Shown here: positions 19,329 through 29,749 of the stretch, piece after piece | Position numbering within the stretch: the first letter of the stretch is position 1 | Layout: each line of letters begins with the position of its first letter | Source of the DNA: an uncultured Eubacteriales bacterium | GTDB taxonomy: Bacteria > Bacillota > Clostridia > Oscillospirales > RGIG7773 | Reading direction: 5' to 3' | DNA: 56,466 bases | Assembly: GCA_934541205.1 (NCBI GenBank) | Contig: CAKTDK010000001.1 | Location: 1-56,466, forward strand | The notes under the pieces: model-generated | Told to the model about the DNA's origin: nothing | Database searches by the model: none | The model's input: only the letters and a program-made list of their open reading frames with translations | Position numbers and translations under genes: made by a program

Positions 19329-22058
19329 ATGAAAGTTATTGAAAAGATTTTCGGCTCTTATTCAAGCAAGCAAATAAAGAAAATAATGCCTATGGTAAAT
19401 AAAGTGCTTGCTCTTGCCGATGAATATAAAAAGATTTCCGACAGTGAGCTTAAAGGAAAAACTGCGCAGTTTAAAGAAAGGCTTAAAAACGGCGAAACTT
19501 TATATGATATTTTGCCCGAAGCTTTTGCAACTGTTATAGAAGCGTCTGACAGGGTTCTTGAAATGCGTCATTTCCCTGTACAAATAATCGGCGGTATTAT
19601 TCTTCATCAGGGAAGAATTGCGGAAATGAAAACAGGCGAAGGAAAAACGCTTGTGGCTACTTTGCCTTGTTATTTAAATGCTCTTACCGAAAAGGGCGTT
19701 CATGTAGTTACAGTAAATGATTATCTTGCAAAATATCAAAGCGAATGGATGGGCAAGGTATATAAATTTTTAGGCATGAGCGTTGGTCTTGTTATTCACG
19801 GAATGAATAACAAAGAAAAGCAGGAAGCTTATAACGCAGATATAACTTACGGAACAAACAACGAATTCGGTTTTGATTATCTTCGTGACAATATGGTTAT
19901 TTATAAACAGGATATGGTTCAAAGAGGCCATAATTTTGCCATAGTGGACGAAGTTGACTCCATACTTATAGACGAAGCCAGAACACCTCTTATTATTTCG
20001 GGTGTGGGAGACAAATCAACTGACCTTTACGAAAGAGCTGACAGATTTGCAAGAACCTTAAAATATGAAAAGGTAGTTGAAGAAGATACAAAAAGTGAAG
20101 TGGAATCCGAAGCGGATTATGTTGTTGATGAAAAAGCTAAAACCGCTACGCTTACTTCAAAAGGCATAGAAAAAGCCGAAAGCTTTTTTAATGTGGAAAA
20201 CTTGGGCGACGGTGAAAATTCTACCTTGCTTCATCATATAAATCAGGCTATAAGGGCCCATGGAATAATGAAAAGAGATATCGACTACGTTGTAAGAGAA
20301 GATGGAATTATAATAGTCGATGAATTTACGGGACGTTTGATGTTCGGACGCCGTTATTCAGAGGGGCTTCATCAGGCTATTGAAGCCAAGGAAGGAGTTA
20401 TGGTTCAGCGTGAATCAAAGACTCTTGCCACAATAACTTTCCAGAATTATTTCAGGCTTTATAATAAGCTTTCCGGGATGACGGGTACCGCTCTTACTGA
20501 AGAAGCGGAATTTTCCGAGATATATTCTCTTGACGTAGTGGAAATTCCTACAAATAAACCTGTTATAAGAAAGGATTTGCCTGACTGCGTTTATAAAAAT
20601 GAAGCGGCGAAATTCAGAGCTGTTGTAAGGGATATCGAACAATGTCATGAAAAGGGACAGCCGGTGCTTGTAGGTACTATTTCTATTGAAAAGTCTGAGT
20701 ATTTAAGCAGTCTTTTAAAGAAAAAGGGTATAAAGCATCAGGTTCTTAATGCAAAAAATCATTTGAAAGAAGCTGAAATAGTCGCTCAGGCAGGTAAAAA
20801 AGGCGCTGTTACAATTGCTACCAATATGGCAGGCCGAGGTACTGACATTATGCTTGGCGGTAATGCGGAATTTATGGCAAAGGCGGATATGGCAAAGCAG
20901 GGTTATACCGATGAACAAATAATGGACGCTATAAGCTTTTTTGACACAGATGACGAAAATATAATTAATCTCAGAAAAGTATACAGAGAGCTTTATTCAA
21001 AATATAAAGAAAGCATAAAAGGCGAAGCAGAGGAAGTTAAAGCAGCCGGCGGTCTTTACATTATAGGTACTGAAAGACACGAATCACGCCGTATAGATAA
21101 CCAGCTCAGAGGCCGTGCCGGACGTCAGGGAGACCCTGGTATGTCAAGATTTTTTATATCTCTTGACGATGATTTGATGCGTTTGTTCGGCGGTGAGCGC
21201 GTTGTAAAAATCATGGAAACCTTTAATGTTGACGAGGATACTCCTATTGAACAGGGCATTTTGTCAAATTCCATAGAATCTGCTCAGAAAAAGGTTGAGG
21301 GTAGAAACTTCCAGTCCAGAAAACATGTTTTAATGTATGACGATGTTATGAATAAACAGCGTGAGCTTATTTATAAACAGCGCCGTGAAGTTCTTGAAGG
21401 CGAAAGCATGAAAGAACAGATAAGAAAAATGCTTGAAGATACCATTGTAAATATTATCGCAAAGCATACCACCGAAGAGGAAATCCCTGATGACTGGGAT
21501 TTAAAAGGCCTTTTGCAGGAGCTTGAAGGAGTATTTATAAAAAAAGGCGAAATAGAATTTTCTTTTGAAGATTTAAATGATATGACAAAGAAGTCTTTGA
21601 CTGATATGATTCTTGAAAAAGCTTTTGCTATGTATGATAAAAAGGAAGAGGAATTTACTTCCGATATTATGCGTGAGCTTGAAAGAGTTGTTCTTTTAAA
21701 AACTGTCGACAGCTATTGGATGGATCATATTGACGCAATGGACGAATTAAGACGCGGTATAGGCCTTCGCGCTTACGGACAGAGAGATCCTGTTGTAGAA
21801 TATAGATTTGAAGGCTTTGACATGTTTGAAAATATGATAAATGAAATCAAACACGATACTGTGTTTACAATAATGAGAGCTCAGCTTAACAAAGACGCTT
21901 TGCAGCGTAAAAAAGTAGCTGAAGAAACAAATTCGGTGCATGGCGACGGAACAGTAAAAAAACAAGTGATAAGACGAGTAAATCAAGTGGGAAGAAATTC
22001 TCCTTGTCCTTGTGGCAGCGGTAAAAAATATAAAAGATGCTGCGGCGCCGACGAATAA
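19329..22058 (+). CDS. secA: Preprotein translocase ATPase SecA
   Basis: 909 aa, full length. Walker A in MKTGEGKTL, DEVDSILIDEARTPL (DEAD-type box), the second motor domain with MAGRGTDIMLGG and RGRAGRQGDPG, and the C-terminal zinc-binding tail CPCGSGKKYKRCCG that contacts SecB or the membrane. It drives Sec export, including the many signal-peptide proteins in this window. AAAGAGGTG precedes ATG 19329 and a TATAAT lies about 35 bases upstream. No prfB follows, unlike the Bacillus arrangement. Confidence 0.98.
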   Translation: MKVIEKIFGSYSSKQIKKIMPMVNKVLALADEYKKISDSELKGKTAQFKERLKNGETLYDILPEAFATVIEASDRVLEMRHFPVQIIGGIILHQGRIAEMKTGEGKTLVATLPCYLNALTEKGVHVVTVNDYLAKYQSEWMGKVYKFLGMSVGLVIHGMNNKEKQEAYNADITYGTNNEFGFDYLRDNMVIYKQDMVQRGHNFAIVDEVDSILIDEARTPLIISGVGDKSTDLYERADRFARTLKYEKVVEEDTKSEVESEADYVVDEKAKTATLTSKGIEKAESFFNVENLGDGENSTLLHHINQAIRAHGIMKRDIDYVVREDGIIIVDEFTGRLMFGRRYSEGLHQAIEAKEGVMVQRESKTLATITFQNYFRLYNKLSGMTGTALTEEAEFSEIYSLDVVEIPTNKPVIRKDLPDCVYKNEAAKFRAVVRDIEQCHEKGQPVLVGTISIEKSEYLSSLLKKKGIKHQVLNAKNHLKEAEIVAQAGKKGAVTIATNMAGRGTDIMLGGNAEFMAKADMAKQGYTDEQIMDAISFFDTDDENIINLRKVYRELYSKYKESIKGEAEEVKAAGGLYIIGTERHESRRIDNQLRGRAGRQGDPGMSRFFISLDDDLMRLFGGERVVKIMETFNVDEDTPIEQGILSNSIESAQKKVEGRNFQSRKHVLMYDDVMNKQRELIYKQRREVLEGESMKEQIRKMLEDTIVNIIAKHTTEEEIPDDWDLKGLLQELEGVFIKKGEIEFSFEDLNDMTKKSLTDMILEKAFAMYDKKEEEFTSDIMRELERVVLLKTVDSYWMDHIDAMDELRRGIGLRAYGQRDPVVEYRFEGFDMFENMINEIKHDTVFTIMRAQLNKDALQRKKVAEETNSVHGDGTVKKQVIRRVNQVGRNSPCPCGSGKKYKRCCGADE

Positions 22059-22087
22059 AATAATTAAAATTTAAATATCACAAAAAA

Positions 22088-22135
22088 GCACCTTCTATGG
22101 TAGAATGAAATAACTACCGCAGAGGGTGCCTTTTT
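22088..22135 (+). terminator. secA terminator
   Basis: Stem with arms GCACC and GGTGC (extended by CTTCT/AGAGG and GGTAG/CTACC pairs), followed by TTTTT; 30 bases after the secA stop. Confidence 0.82.
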
Positions 22136-22254
22136 ATGATGTCCGTACTAAACTGGGGCTAAAATAGCTGTTTTTATGATAATTACTCTTTTGTTATAAA
22201 ATGTTCTGTATAATTATTTATATTAACATAAAAGAAGGGTATACTGTAATATGT

Positions 22255-22633
22255 TTTAATTTATTTATGGAAATCCAGTCTAAAACAACATTGCAGTTAT
22301 CTTTTTGTGGAAAAAATGTTGTTGTCCGGAATATTACTGTTTTCACATAATTTTATTAAATAATAAAATGCAATTGTATTTGCCTTTTTATTATTCCAGG
22401 TCTAGAAATATTCTTCTGTCCAAACAAGGTTTGAACATATTATACCAGCTCCTGTTTCTTCCTTAAATTCTCTTATCAATGCGTTGGATGAATTTAACAT
22501 GACCTCCCGGAAGCGCATATTTAAAGCCGGTTTTTTCGCGCTGTAACAGAATCTTATTATTTTTTATCAGTATTCCTGCACTTCTTAAATTGCATATAAA
22601 TTCTTCATCTTTAAAAAGCTAGTCTTTTTCCAT
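22255..22633 (-). pseudogene. Decayed NUDIX hydrolase gene
   Basis: Reading the minus strand from ATG 22633 gives MEKD, an in-frame TAG, then LRSAGILIKNNKILLQRE and YALPGGH; after a frame change the Nudix box continues as ALIREFKEETGA, and a later part reads NNKKANTIAFYYLIKLC. Together these fit GX5EX7REUXEEXGU with the middle damaged. At least one nonsense codon and two frame changes are present, so it is dead. The flanks (22136-22254 and 22634-22810) show nothing recognisable. Confidence 0.78.
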
Positions 22634-22810
22634 AATATATTCCTTCTGATATTAATGTATTTTAATTATAATATGTGAATTATTCAAAGACAATATTTAA
22701 AGTCGTTTTGTCGCAGTATTTTACTGATTTTTTGTCTAATATTTACTTGATATTGAATTTAAGGATTGTTAATTATATAATCCACATAAAAAACATATGG
22801 AGAGATAAAA

Positions 22811-23362
22811 ATGAAACGTGTATTGATACTTGGAGATTCAATTTCCATAAGCTACAGAGAAAAAGTGAAAGAAAAATTAAAGGGACTTTGTGAGGTTGTT
22901 TTTCCCGAAGAAAACGGACAATTTACATATTATACATTGTGGGCACTGCATATCTGGATAAAACAGCTTGGAAAACCTGATATAGTTCATTGGAATAACG
23001 GGCTTTGGGATACTCATCATGAGCCGCCGAGAGTTGAAGCTCTTACGCCCATAAACGTATATGAGGAAAATCTCAGAAGAATAATCACAGAGCTGAGAAG
23101 ATATGACAATCCTCAGATAATTTGGGCGAGCACTATACCTGCTCATTATAATTTTAAAGAAAGAAGCAATTATGAAATAGATCAGTATAATGCGGCTGCG
23201 GCAAAAGTTATGAAAGAGGAAAATATTCCTGTAAATGATCTTCATTCCCTTATAAAGAAAGATATAGGAGGATACATATGTGAAGATATGGTTCATTTGA
23301 CTGAAGAAGCGGCCGAACTTTGCGCTCAGCAGGTGGCTGATACAATAAAAAAATACCTTTAA
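22811..23362 (+). CDS. SGNH/GDSL-family hydrolase
   Basis: 183 aa. Block I is LILGDSISISY (nucleophile Ser in GDS), the Asn block is HWNNGLWD, and the catalytic Asp/His pair lies in EDMVHLTEE near the C-terminus. No signal peptide, so cytosolic. Family members are esterases or carbohydrate O-deacetylases; a deacetylase acting on imported oligosaccharides would fit the glycan-related neighbours but is inference. GGAGAT precedes the ATG. Confidence 0.88.
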   Translation: MKRVLILGDSISISYREKVKEKLKGLCEVVFPEENGQFTYYTLWALHIWIKQLGKPDIVHWNNGLWDTHHEPPRVEALTPINVYEENLRRIITELRRYDNPQIIWASTIPAHYNFKERSNYEIDQYNAAAAKVMKEENIPVNDLHSLIKKDIGGYICEDMVHLTEEAAELCAQQVADTIKKYL

Positions 23363-23400
23363 TATGATTTGGTTTTAAAATATATTTTTTTATTTATTTT

Positions 23401-23437
23401 TCAAGACGATTTTAAAAAATCGTCTTGAAATTTTTTT
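23401..23437 (+). terminator. Terminator after the SGNH gene
   Basis: 13-bp stem TCAAGACGATTTT / AAAATCGTCTTGA followed by seven T. Confidence 0.88.
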
Positions 23438-23451
23438 ATAAAAGTGATATA

Positions 23452-23479
23452 TTGATAAATGTAATAGTATAAATACAAT
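23452..23479 (+). promoter_or_regulatory. Candidate sigma-A promoter of the first SLH gene
   Basis: TTGATA and TACAAT separated by 16 bases, ending 25 bases before the TTG start codon. Confidence 0.5.
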
Positions 23480-23504
23480 AATACAAAAAAGGATGGTGTC
23501 AAAA

Positions 23505-26500
23505 TTGAAAAGAATTTTTTCTGCAATACTTGTCGTATGCATGATTTTTTCTGCTATGGCAAGCATGTCAGTTCATGTTTTTGCAGCAGATACTTCTTCT
23601 CCGAGAAATATCTTCTATGCAAAATATATTGGTGAACTTGACGGAGAAGAATATGAAGGCCAAAAACCGACCATTGACGGTATCATTAATGCTGATGAGT
23701 GGGTTGAAAGTGATTTTCAGGGCTGGCCGAAAGATGATAATCATAAAATAGCTTTTTATTATGATGAAACCGATCTTTATGTCGGCGTAAAAATCAAAAA
23801 TGAGGAGATTAATATTCCTTGGTATCCGAATTATTGGTGGGTAGCAACTGAGAGATTCGAATTATGGATAGATCCGTACGATGAAGCAATGACTCCTGAT
23901 GATGGCGCAAAATATTTTTTGAATTTTTGTACTCAGTACGCTGAAGGAAAACCAGGCGGAAACGGAAGCTACGGAACTTATCTTTTTGAAACTCAGAATG
24001 TTGGAGTAGAAGTTCCTCCTCTTTTAAACTATTATTCATATGAAAGCGTATCCAATATGGATACTATATTCAACAACTGGATTGCGGAATTAACTCCTGA
24101 AAAACCCGAAGATTATATTACTTATGAGGGTGATAAACCTTGGGGTATGGAAACTCCAAACGGAGAATGGACTTTTGAATATAAAATTCCTTTTGGTATA
24201 ATGAACATTTTGAGCGTTGAGGATGATATACAGGTTACCGATACTGAAGAATACGGAACTTACATTACATTCAGCGGATGGTATGTGGAATCAGGCAAAT
24301 CCGTTAAAGAAAATGTCATTAACAATATTTATAAACAAGACGAAGTTAATGTTATAAATACAATGGTTTCCGGTAATATGAGAAATTCATGGAACTTTGC
24401 AGCTACATATTTCTCACATGCAAGACCTGGTCAAAAACCTGATAATCCTGATTCAAAATCTTTAGGAGATATTAACCCGTCAGGTGAAGCAGAAAGAACA
24501 GCCGAAGAAGCAGACGGAGCAGCAAAAGAAGCAGTAGCTGCAGCTCCGAGAATCGACGGTAAACTTGACGACAACGCTTGGGATTTAAAGAAAATGGTTT
24601 CAACAAACCCGAGCAATGAATTTGATTCATACTATGATATACAGTGGGATGCAAACTATCTGTATATAGCTGTGGATACGGGAGATACATCGGTAACAAC
24701 TCCTGAAGCAATAGATTTTGAAAATCTTAATAAGATTGAAAATCCGGCATCTTATGATTTTGTAAGATTAGACATAGATCCAACATCTTCAAGACAGTCT
24801 ATAGATGTTGCGGACAGAGCGTTTTCAATTTATCTTCCTAGAGCAGCAGCAGGAGAAGAAGAATATGCTATAGCAATGTCGGGTGTAAACTGGGGTACTG
24901 CTGATTTCAAAAAAGGCCTTGTTTACAATGCTGATATGAAAGTAAAATATACAAATGCATTAACAGAAGGCGAAAGCTGGAAAGCAGAAATCGCTATTCC
25001 GTGGTCTATGTTTGATAAAGAAGAAGATAAACTTTTCCCAGATTCAGGAAATAAAGCAGATTTCTACGGTAAAGATGTTGAAGTATTTGTTGCATATTCA
25101 AATTCATACGGAAAAACTGAAATAGTGGAAAAAGAAGTAGTATCCGGAGAAGAAATCGTATATGTAACTGCTGAAGAAACTACTTATACTGCTCTTTATA
25201 ACAGCAGTGTTGACGGCGCTGTGGGAATGCCTTACAGATATCCATTCTTAAGAATGGTAGAAGATGCAGGAGAATACAGCAAAACAGTAACAGATAAAAC
25301 AGTAAGTTACAAAGCAGATACAAAATATCTGGAACAGAATACGTATGCATTGATATATAATTTTGACGGAACAGGATATGATAAAGCAGAAGTAGAAATC
25401 CCTGTAACATCATTGAACAGACAGAATTATACATCATACTATATCAATATGGATGATGGAATAAGAGTAGAAATCCCGTCAGGCTTGGTTACAAATAATC
25501 TTATCAAAGAAGATAAAGATGTAAGCAAAACAGATAAAGTTGTATTTACAGTATCAAAAACAAGTGCGCCGGAAGGAACAGAAGAGTTCTACTACCCGGA
25601 AGTAACATTTACAATGAAAGTAAACGGAAAGACAGTAAATCCAGAAACACCAGTGAAGATAACATATCCGCTTGATATAGAAGTACCGACAACAGAGTAT
25701 GAAGCGTATAAACTTCAGTTAAAGGATGAAGAAGGAGAAATCTATCCGTTATCAAATGTAAAATTCACAGACAGATACGGAATAACAGTAAATCCTGAAA
25801 CAAATACAGAAACAGAAAAATGCATAGAAAGAAGCTATGTAGTAAAAACAACGCTAAGCGGAGTATACAGCATGGTAGAAAACATGAAAACAGCAGGAGA
25901 TATAGAAGGCTGGTATAAACCGTTTGTAGAAAAAGTAATGAAAACAGGATTGATGAAGGGATACGACGAAGGCGGAATCATCTTCAAACCGACGCAGAAC
26001 ATAAGCAGAGCAGAGGTAGCAACGCTGGTAATGAGAATAACGCAGAAATCAGTGAATATAGATGAAGAAAACTTAGAGAAATTCAGCGATGTAGGAGAAA
26101 ATGACTGGTACAAGACAATGGTATACAGAGCAAAGACATTGGGCTATGTATCAGGAACAGGAAATGGAAAATTCGAACCTATGACGCCGATAACAAGAGG
26201 AGATTTCTTCACATTGATAGAAAGAGCGTTGACAAAGATGGATATCAAGTTCAATGAATTGGATCATGCAGGATTCTCACAAACATTTAGAGATACAGAT
26301 TACAATATGTTTAGTGAAAGTATGGGTGGAAGATATTCGTACGCGTATGCAGGAGCAGTATTCTGTTATTCAAACGGATTGGCAACAGGATCAACAGAGC
26401 CGGACGGAAAGACATATATGAGACCGGAAAGACCAATAACAAGAGGAGAGATATCCAAGTTGGTAGCGGTATTAATGGATGATTTTATAGTTCCGCAGGC

Positions 26501-26510
26501 AAATAAATAA
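23505..26510 (+). CDS. SLH-anchored protein with two CBM9-like domains (copy 1)
   Basis: 1,001 aa from TTG 23505. I choose TTG because AGGATGGTG, the ribosome binding site, contains the upstream ATG/GTG and stands 6 bases before TTG; the twin gene has the same layout. Signal peptide MKRIFSAILVVCMIFSAMAS. Two CBM9/DOMON-like beta domains follow (about 35-270 with PTIDGIINADEW; about 345-570 with PRIDGKLDDNAWD), then a linker domain and three SLH repeats (about 798-995, with ITRGDFFTLI and ITRGEISKLV). SLH repeats bind pyruvylated wall polymer, so the protein displays carbohydrate-binding modules on the cell surface. No catalytic domain is seen. From residue about 578 on it is identical to its neighbour. 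Confidence 0.92.
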   Translation: MKRIFSAILVVCMIFSAMASMSVHVFAADTSSPRNIFYAKYIGELDGEEYEGQKPTIDGIINADEWVESDFQGWPKDDNHKIAFYYDETDLYVGVKIKNEEINIPWYPNYWWVATERFELWIDPYDEAMTPDDGAKYFLNFCTQYAEGKPGGNGSYGTYLFETQNVGVEVPPLLNYYSYESVSNMDTIFNNWIAELTPEKPEDYITYEGDKPWGMETPNGEWTFEYKIPFGIMNILSVEDDIQVTDTEEYGTYITFSGWYVESGKSVKENVINNIYKQDEVNVINTMVSGNMRNSWNFAATYFSHARPGQKPDNPDSKSLGDINPSGEAERTAEEADGAAKEAVAAAPRIDGKLDDNAWDLKKMVSTNPSNEFDSYYDIQWDANYLYIAVDTGDTSVTTPEAIDFENLNKIENPASYDFVRLDIDPTSSRQSIDVADRAFSIYLPRAAAGEEEYAIAMSGVNWGTADFKKGLVYNADMKVKYTNALTEGESWKAEIAIPWSMFDKEEDKLFPDSGNKADFYGKDVEVFVAYSNSYGKTEIVEKEVVSGEEIVYVTAEETTYTALYNSSVDGAVGMPYRYPFLRMVEDAGEYSKTVTDKTVSYKADTKYLEQNTYALIYNFDGTGYDKAEVEIPVTSLNRQNYTSYYINMDDGIRVEIPSGLVTNNLIKEDKDVSKTDKVVFTVSKTSAPEGTEEFYYPEVTFTMKVNGKTVNPETPVKITYPLDIEVPTTEYEAYKLQLKDEEGEIYPLSNVKFTDRYGITVNPETNTETEKCIERSYVVKTTLSGVYSMVENMKTAGDIEGWYKPFVEKVMKTGLMKGYDEGGIIFKPTQNISRAEVATLVMRITQKSVNIDEENLEKFSDVGENDWYKTMVYRAKTLGYVSGTGNGKFEPMTPITRGDFFTLIERALTKMDIKFNELDHAGFSQTFRDTDYNMFSESMGGRYSYAYAGAVFCYSNGLATGSTEPDGKTYMRPERPITRGEISKLVAVLMDDFIVPQANK

Positions 26511-26560
26511 TAAAGAATTAAAACAGATGCACTTTTGTGCATCTGTTTTTTTGTAATATA
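25238..26560 (+). repeat. 1,323-bp direct repeat, copy A (3' half of SLH gene 1 plus terminator)
   Basis: Appears base-for-base identical to 28477-29799 (offset 3,239) by line-by-line reading. It covers the last ~424 codons, the stop, and the downstream terminator. Its codon use leans to A-ending codons (AGA, ACA, GCA, GGA), more than the N-terminal half. Confidence 0.9.
26521..26552 (+). terminator. Terminator after SLH gene 1
   Basis: AAACAGATGCAC / TGTGCATCTGTTT stem followed by T run; the same sequence follows SLH gene 2 at 29760-29791. Confidence 0.9.
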
Positions 26561-26676
26561 TACAAAAAATTTGTTTTTACAAGAAAAAATGCCCTTAATA
26601 TATTGTTAATAATGCACAAAAATTCAGTTTGTTATTTGTGACTTTATATGAAAAAGTTTTTTGTATAAAAATATGG

Positions 26677-26705
26677 TTGAGAAGTATAAGAAATTGAGGT
26701 ATAAT
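26677..26705 (+). promoter_or_regulatory. Candidate sigma-A promoter of the second SLH gene
   Basis: TTGAGA and TATAAT with exactly 17 bases between, ending 35 bases before the TTG start. With the upstream terminator this suggests separate transcription of the two SLH genes. Confidence 0.65.
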
Positions 26706-26740
26706 TTCTATGCAATAAAAAATTTAGGATGGTGAATAAA

Positions 26741-29700
26741 TTGAAGAGATTACTTTCAGCTTTATTGGTTATATGTTTTGTTGTTGCTGCATTCAGCACA
26801 GTTACAATAACCGCAAGCGCTTCACTTGATACGCCTGATCATACCTTTTTCATAAAGTATATCGGTGAACTTGACGGTGAAGAATATGAGGGCGTAAAAC
26901 CTACAATTGATGGTTTCATCAATGATAACGAGTGGAAAGAGAGCGATTTTAAAGTTTGGCCTAAATATGAAGGCGGACAGATTGCGATGTATTACGATGA
27001 AGAAAATGTGTATATCGCTGTAAAACTTGATAATGAAAGAATAGACGTTCCTTTTTATCCAAGCTATGACTGGGGCGGACAGGACAGACTTTTATTTTGG
27101 ATAGATCCTCAGGATCTTTCAGATGCTGTAGGCCCTGTTGGTGAACAGTATCAGGGATATTTTATGGAATTTTATTCTCAGTTTGCAGGCTCAAATGGGG
27201 TAAACGGATCTGATCTTCTTGAAAGAAATCTTGGTGCCGATGCTCAGCCTCAGTTAAACTATTATGATTATTCTTGCGCTACCAATATGGATAAGCAGTT
27301 TGCAGATTGGGTAGCAGAATTAACTCCTGAACTTCCTGAAGAAGTTATCACTTTTGAAGCTGATGGAAGACCTTGGGGTATGGAAACTCCAAACGGAGAA
27401 TGGACTTTGGAATATCAGATTCCTTTAGGACTTATGGGAATTATGGAAGATCCCACTGTTACTGATGCTGAAGAATTCGGTGATTATATTACATTCAGCG
27501 GATGGTATCAGGAATCAGGCGCTTCTACAAAAGATAATGTTGTAAATGATATTTATCATATAGATAATGTAAATGTAAAACAGTATTACTTAGCAGGAAA
27601 TTTCAGAAATTCGTGGAACTTTGCAAGAGGATATTTCTCACATGCAAGACCGGGTGAAAAAGCTGATAATCCTAATGAAAAAGCGTTAGGCGATATTAAC
27701 CCGTCAGGTGAAGCAGAAAGAACAGCCGAAGAAGCAGACGGAACAGCAAAAGAAGCAGTAGCTTCAGCTCCGAGAATCGACGGTAAACTTGACGACAGCG
27801 CTTGGGATTTAAAGAAAATGGCTTTGACAAGCGTAAGCAATGAATTTGATTCATACTATGATATACAGTGGGATGCAAACTATCTGTATATAGCGGTAGA
27901 TACAGGAGATACATCAGTAACAACTCCTGAAGCAATAGATTTTGATTCACTTAACAGCACAACAAATCCAATAAATCCGGCTTCTTATGATTTTGTAAGA
28001 TTAGATGTGGATCCAAGTGCTTCAAGAAAATCTATAGATGTTGCGGACAGAGCATTTTCAATTTATCTTCCAAGAGCGGCAGCCGGAGAAGAAGAATATT
28101 ATATAGCAATGTCAGGTGTAAACTGGGGCGCTGCTGACTTTAAACGCGGACTTCAGAACGGCGCAGATTCAGGCATGAAAGTAAAATACACAAACGCTAT
28201 GTCTGATACTGAAAGCTGGAAAGCAGAAATTGCTATCCCGTGGACAATGTTCTCAAGAAGCGCATATGAAGATCTATTGCCTACAACAGGAAATAAAGCA
28301 GATTTCTATGGTAAAAATGTAGCTGTATCCGTTGGATATTCAAATACAATGAGTTCAACCGGAATAATAGAAGAAGAAATCGTATCCGGAGAAGAAATCA
28401 TATATGTAACTTCCGAAGGTACTACTTATTATCCGGTTTATAATAATCAGACAACTGATATTGGTGTTGCTTTCAAATATCCATTCTTAAGAATGGTAGA
28501 AGATGCAGGAGAATACAGCAAAACAGTAACAGATAAAACAGTAAGTTACAAAGCAGATACAAAATATCTGGAACAGAATACGTATGCATTGATATATAAT
28601 TTTGACGGAACAGGATATGATAAAGCAGAAGTAGAAATCCCTGTAACATCATTGAACAGACAGAATTATACATCATACTATATCAATATGGATGATGGAA
28701 TAAGAGTAGAAATCCCGTCAGGCTTGGTTACAAATAATCTTATCAAAGAAGATAAAGATGTAAGCAAAACAGATAAAGTTGTATTTACAGTATCAAAAAC
28801 AAGTGCGCCGGAAGGAACAGAAGAGTTCTACTACCCGGAAGTAACATTTACAATGAAAGTAAACGGAAAGACAGTAAATCCAGAAACACCAGTGAAGATA
28901 ACATATCCGCTTGATATAGAAGTACCGACAACAGAGTATGAAGCGTATAAACTTCAGTTAAAGGATGAAGAAGGAGAAATCTATCCGTTATCAAATGTAA
29001 AATTCACAGACAGATACGGAATAACAGTAAATCCTGAAACAAATACAGAAACAGAAAAATGCATAGAAAGAAGCTATGTAGTAAAAACAACGCTAAGCGG
29101 AGTATACAGCATGGTAGAAAACATGAAAACAGCAGGAGATATAGAAGGCTGGTATAAACCGTTTGTAGAAAAAGTAATGAAAACAGGATTGATGAAGGGA
29201 TACGACGAAGGCGGAATCATCTTCAAACCGACGCAGAACATAAGCAGAGCAGAGGTAGCAACGCTGGTAATGAGAATAACGCAGAAATCAGTGAATATAG
29301 ATGAAGAAAACTTAGAGAAATTCAGCGATGTAGGAGAAAATGACTGGTACAAGACAATGGTATACAGAGCAAAGACATTGGGCTATGTATCAGGAACAGG
29401 AAATGGAAAATTCGAACCTATGACGCCGATAACAAGAGGAGATTTCTTCACATTGATAGAAAGAGCGTTGACAAAGATGGATATCAAGTTCAATGAATTG
29501 GATCATGCAGGATTCTCACAAACATTTAGAGATACAGATTACAATATGTTTAGTGAAAGTATGGGTGGAAGATATTCGTACGCGTATGCAGGAGCAGTAT
29601 TCTGTTATTCAAACGGATTGGCAACAGGATCAACAGAGCCGGACGGAAAGACATATATGAGACCGGAAAGACCAATAACAAGAGGAGAGATATCCAAGTT

Positions 29701-29749
29701 GGTAGCGGTATTAATGGATGATTTTATAGTTCCGCAGGCAAATAAATAA
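26741..29749 (+). CDS. SLH-anchored protein with two CBM9-like domains (copy 2)
   Basis: 1,002 aa from TTG 26741, preceded by AGGATGGTG with 6-base spacing as in copy 1. Signal peptide MKRLLSALLVICFVVAAF. Same architecture: CBM9-like domain 1 (GFINDNEWKESDF), domain 2 (PRIDGKLDDSAWD), then the shared C-terminal part with three SLH repeats. The first CBM9-like domain has clearly diverged (different loop YPSYDWGGQDR) while the second is closer and the C-terminal half is identical, so ligand specificity may differ while the anchor is kept the same. Product of tandem duplication with later homogenisation. Confidence 0.92.
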   Translation: MKRLLSALLVICFVVAAFSTVTITASASLDTPDHTFFIKYIGELDGEEYEGVKPTIDGFINDNEWKESDFKVWPKYEGGQIAMYYDEENVYIAVKLDNERIDVPFYPSYDWGGQDRLLFWIDPQDLSDAVGPVGEQYQGYFMEFYSQFAGSNGVNGSDLLERNLGADAQPQLNYYDYSCATNMDKQFADWVAELTPELPEEVITFEADGRPWGMETPNGEWTLEYQIPLGLMGIMEDPTVTDAEEFGDYITFSGWYQESGASTKDNVVNDIYHIDNVNVKQYYLAGNFRNSWNFARGYFSHARPGEKADNPNEKALGDINPSGEAERTAEEADGTAKEAVASAPRIDGKLDDSAWDLKKMALTSVSNEFDSYYDIQWDANYLYIAVDTGDTSVTTPEAIDFDSLNSTTNPINPASYDFVRLDVDPSASRKSIDVADRAFSIYLPRAAAGEEEYYIAMSGVNWGAADFKRGLQNGADSGMKVKYTNAMSDTESWKAEIAIPWTMFSRSAYEDLLPTTGNKADFYGKNVAVSVGYSNTMSSTGIIEEEIVSGEEIIYVTSEGTTYYPVYNNQTTDIGVAFKYPFLRMVEDAGEYSKTVTDKTVSYKADTKYLEQNTYALIYNFDGTGYDKAEVEIPVTSLNRQNYTSYYINMDDGIRVEIPSGLVTNNLIKEDKDVSKTDKVVFTVSKTSAPEGTEEFYYPEVTFTMKVNGKTVNPETPVKITYPLDIEVPTTEYEAYKLQLKDEEGEIYPLSNVKFTDRYGITVNPETNTETEKCIERSYVVKTTLSGVYSMVENMKTAGDIEGWYKPFVEKVMKTGLMKGYDEGGIIFKPTQNISRAEVATLVMRITQKSVNIDEENLEKFSDVGENDWYKTMVYRAKTLGYVSGTGNGKFEPMTPITRGDFFTLIERALTKMDIKFNELDHAGFSQTFRDTDYNMFSESMGGRYSYAYAGAVFCYSNGLATGSTEPDGKTYMRPERPITRGEISKLVAVLMDDFIVPQANK

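Noticed and set aside
25180..25437. Leu/Tyr-rich minus-strand frames repeated in both SLH genes
   Set aside because: They are antisense images of the A-rich coding segment and recur only because the segment is duplicated.
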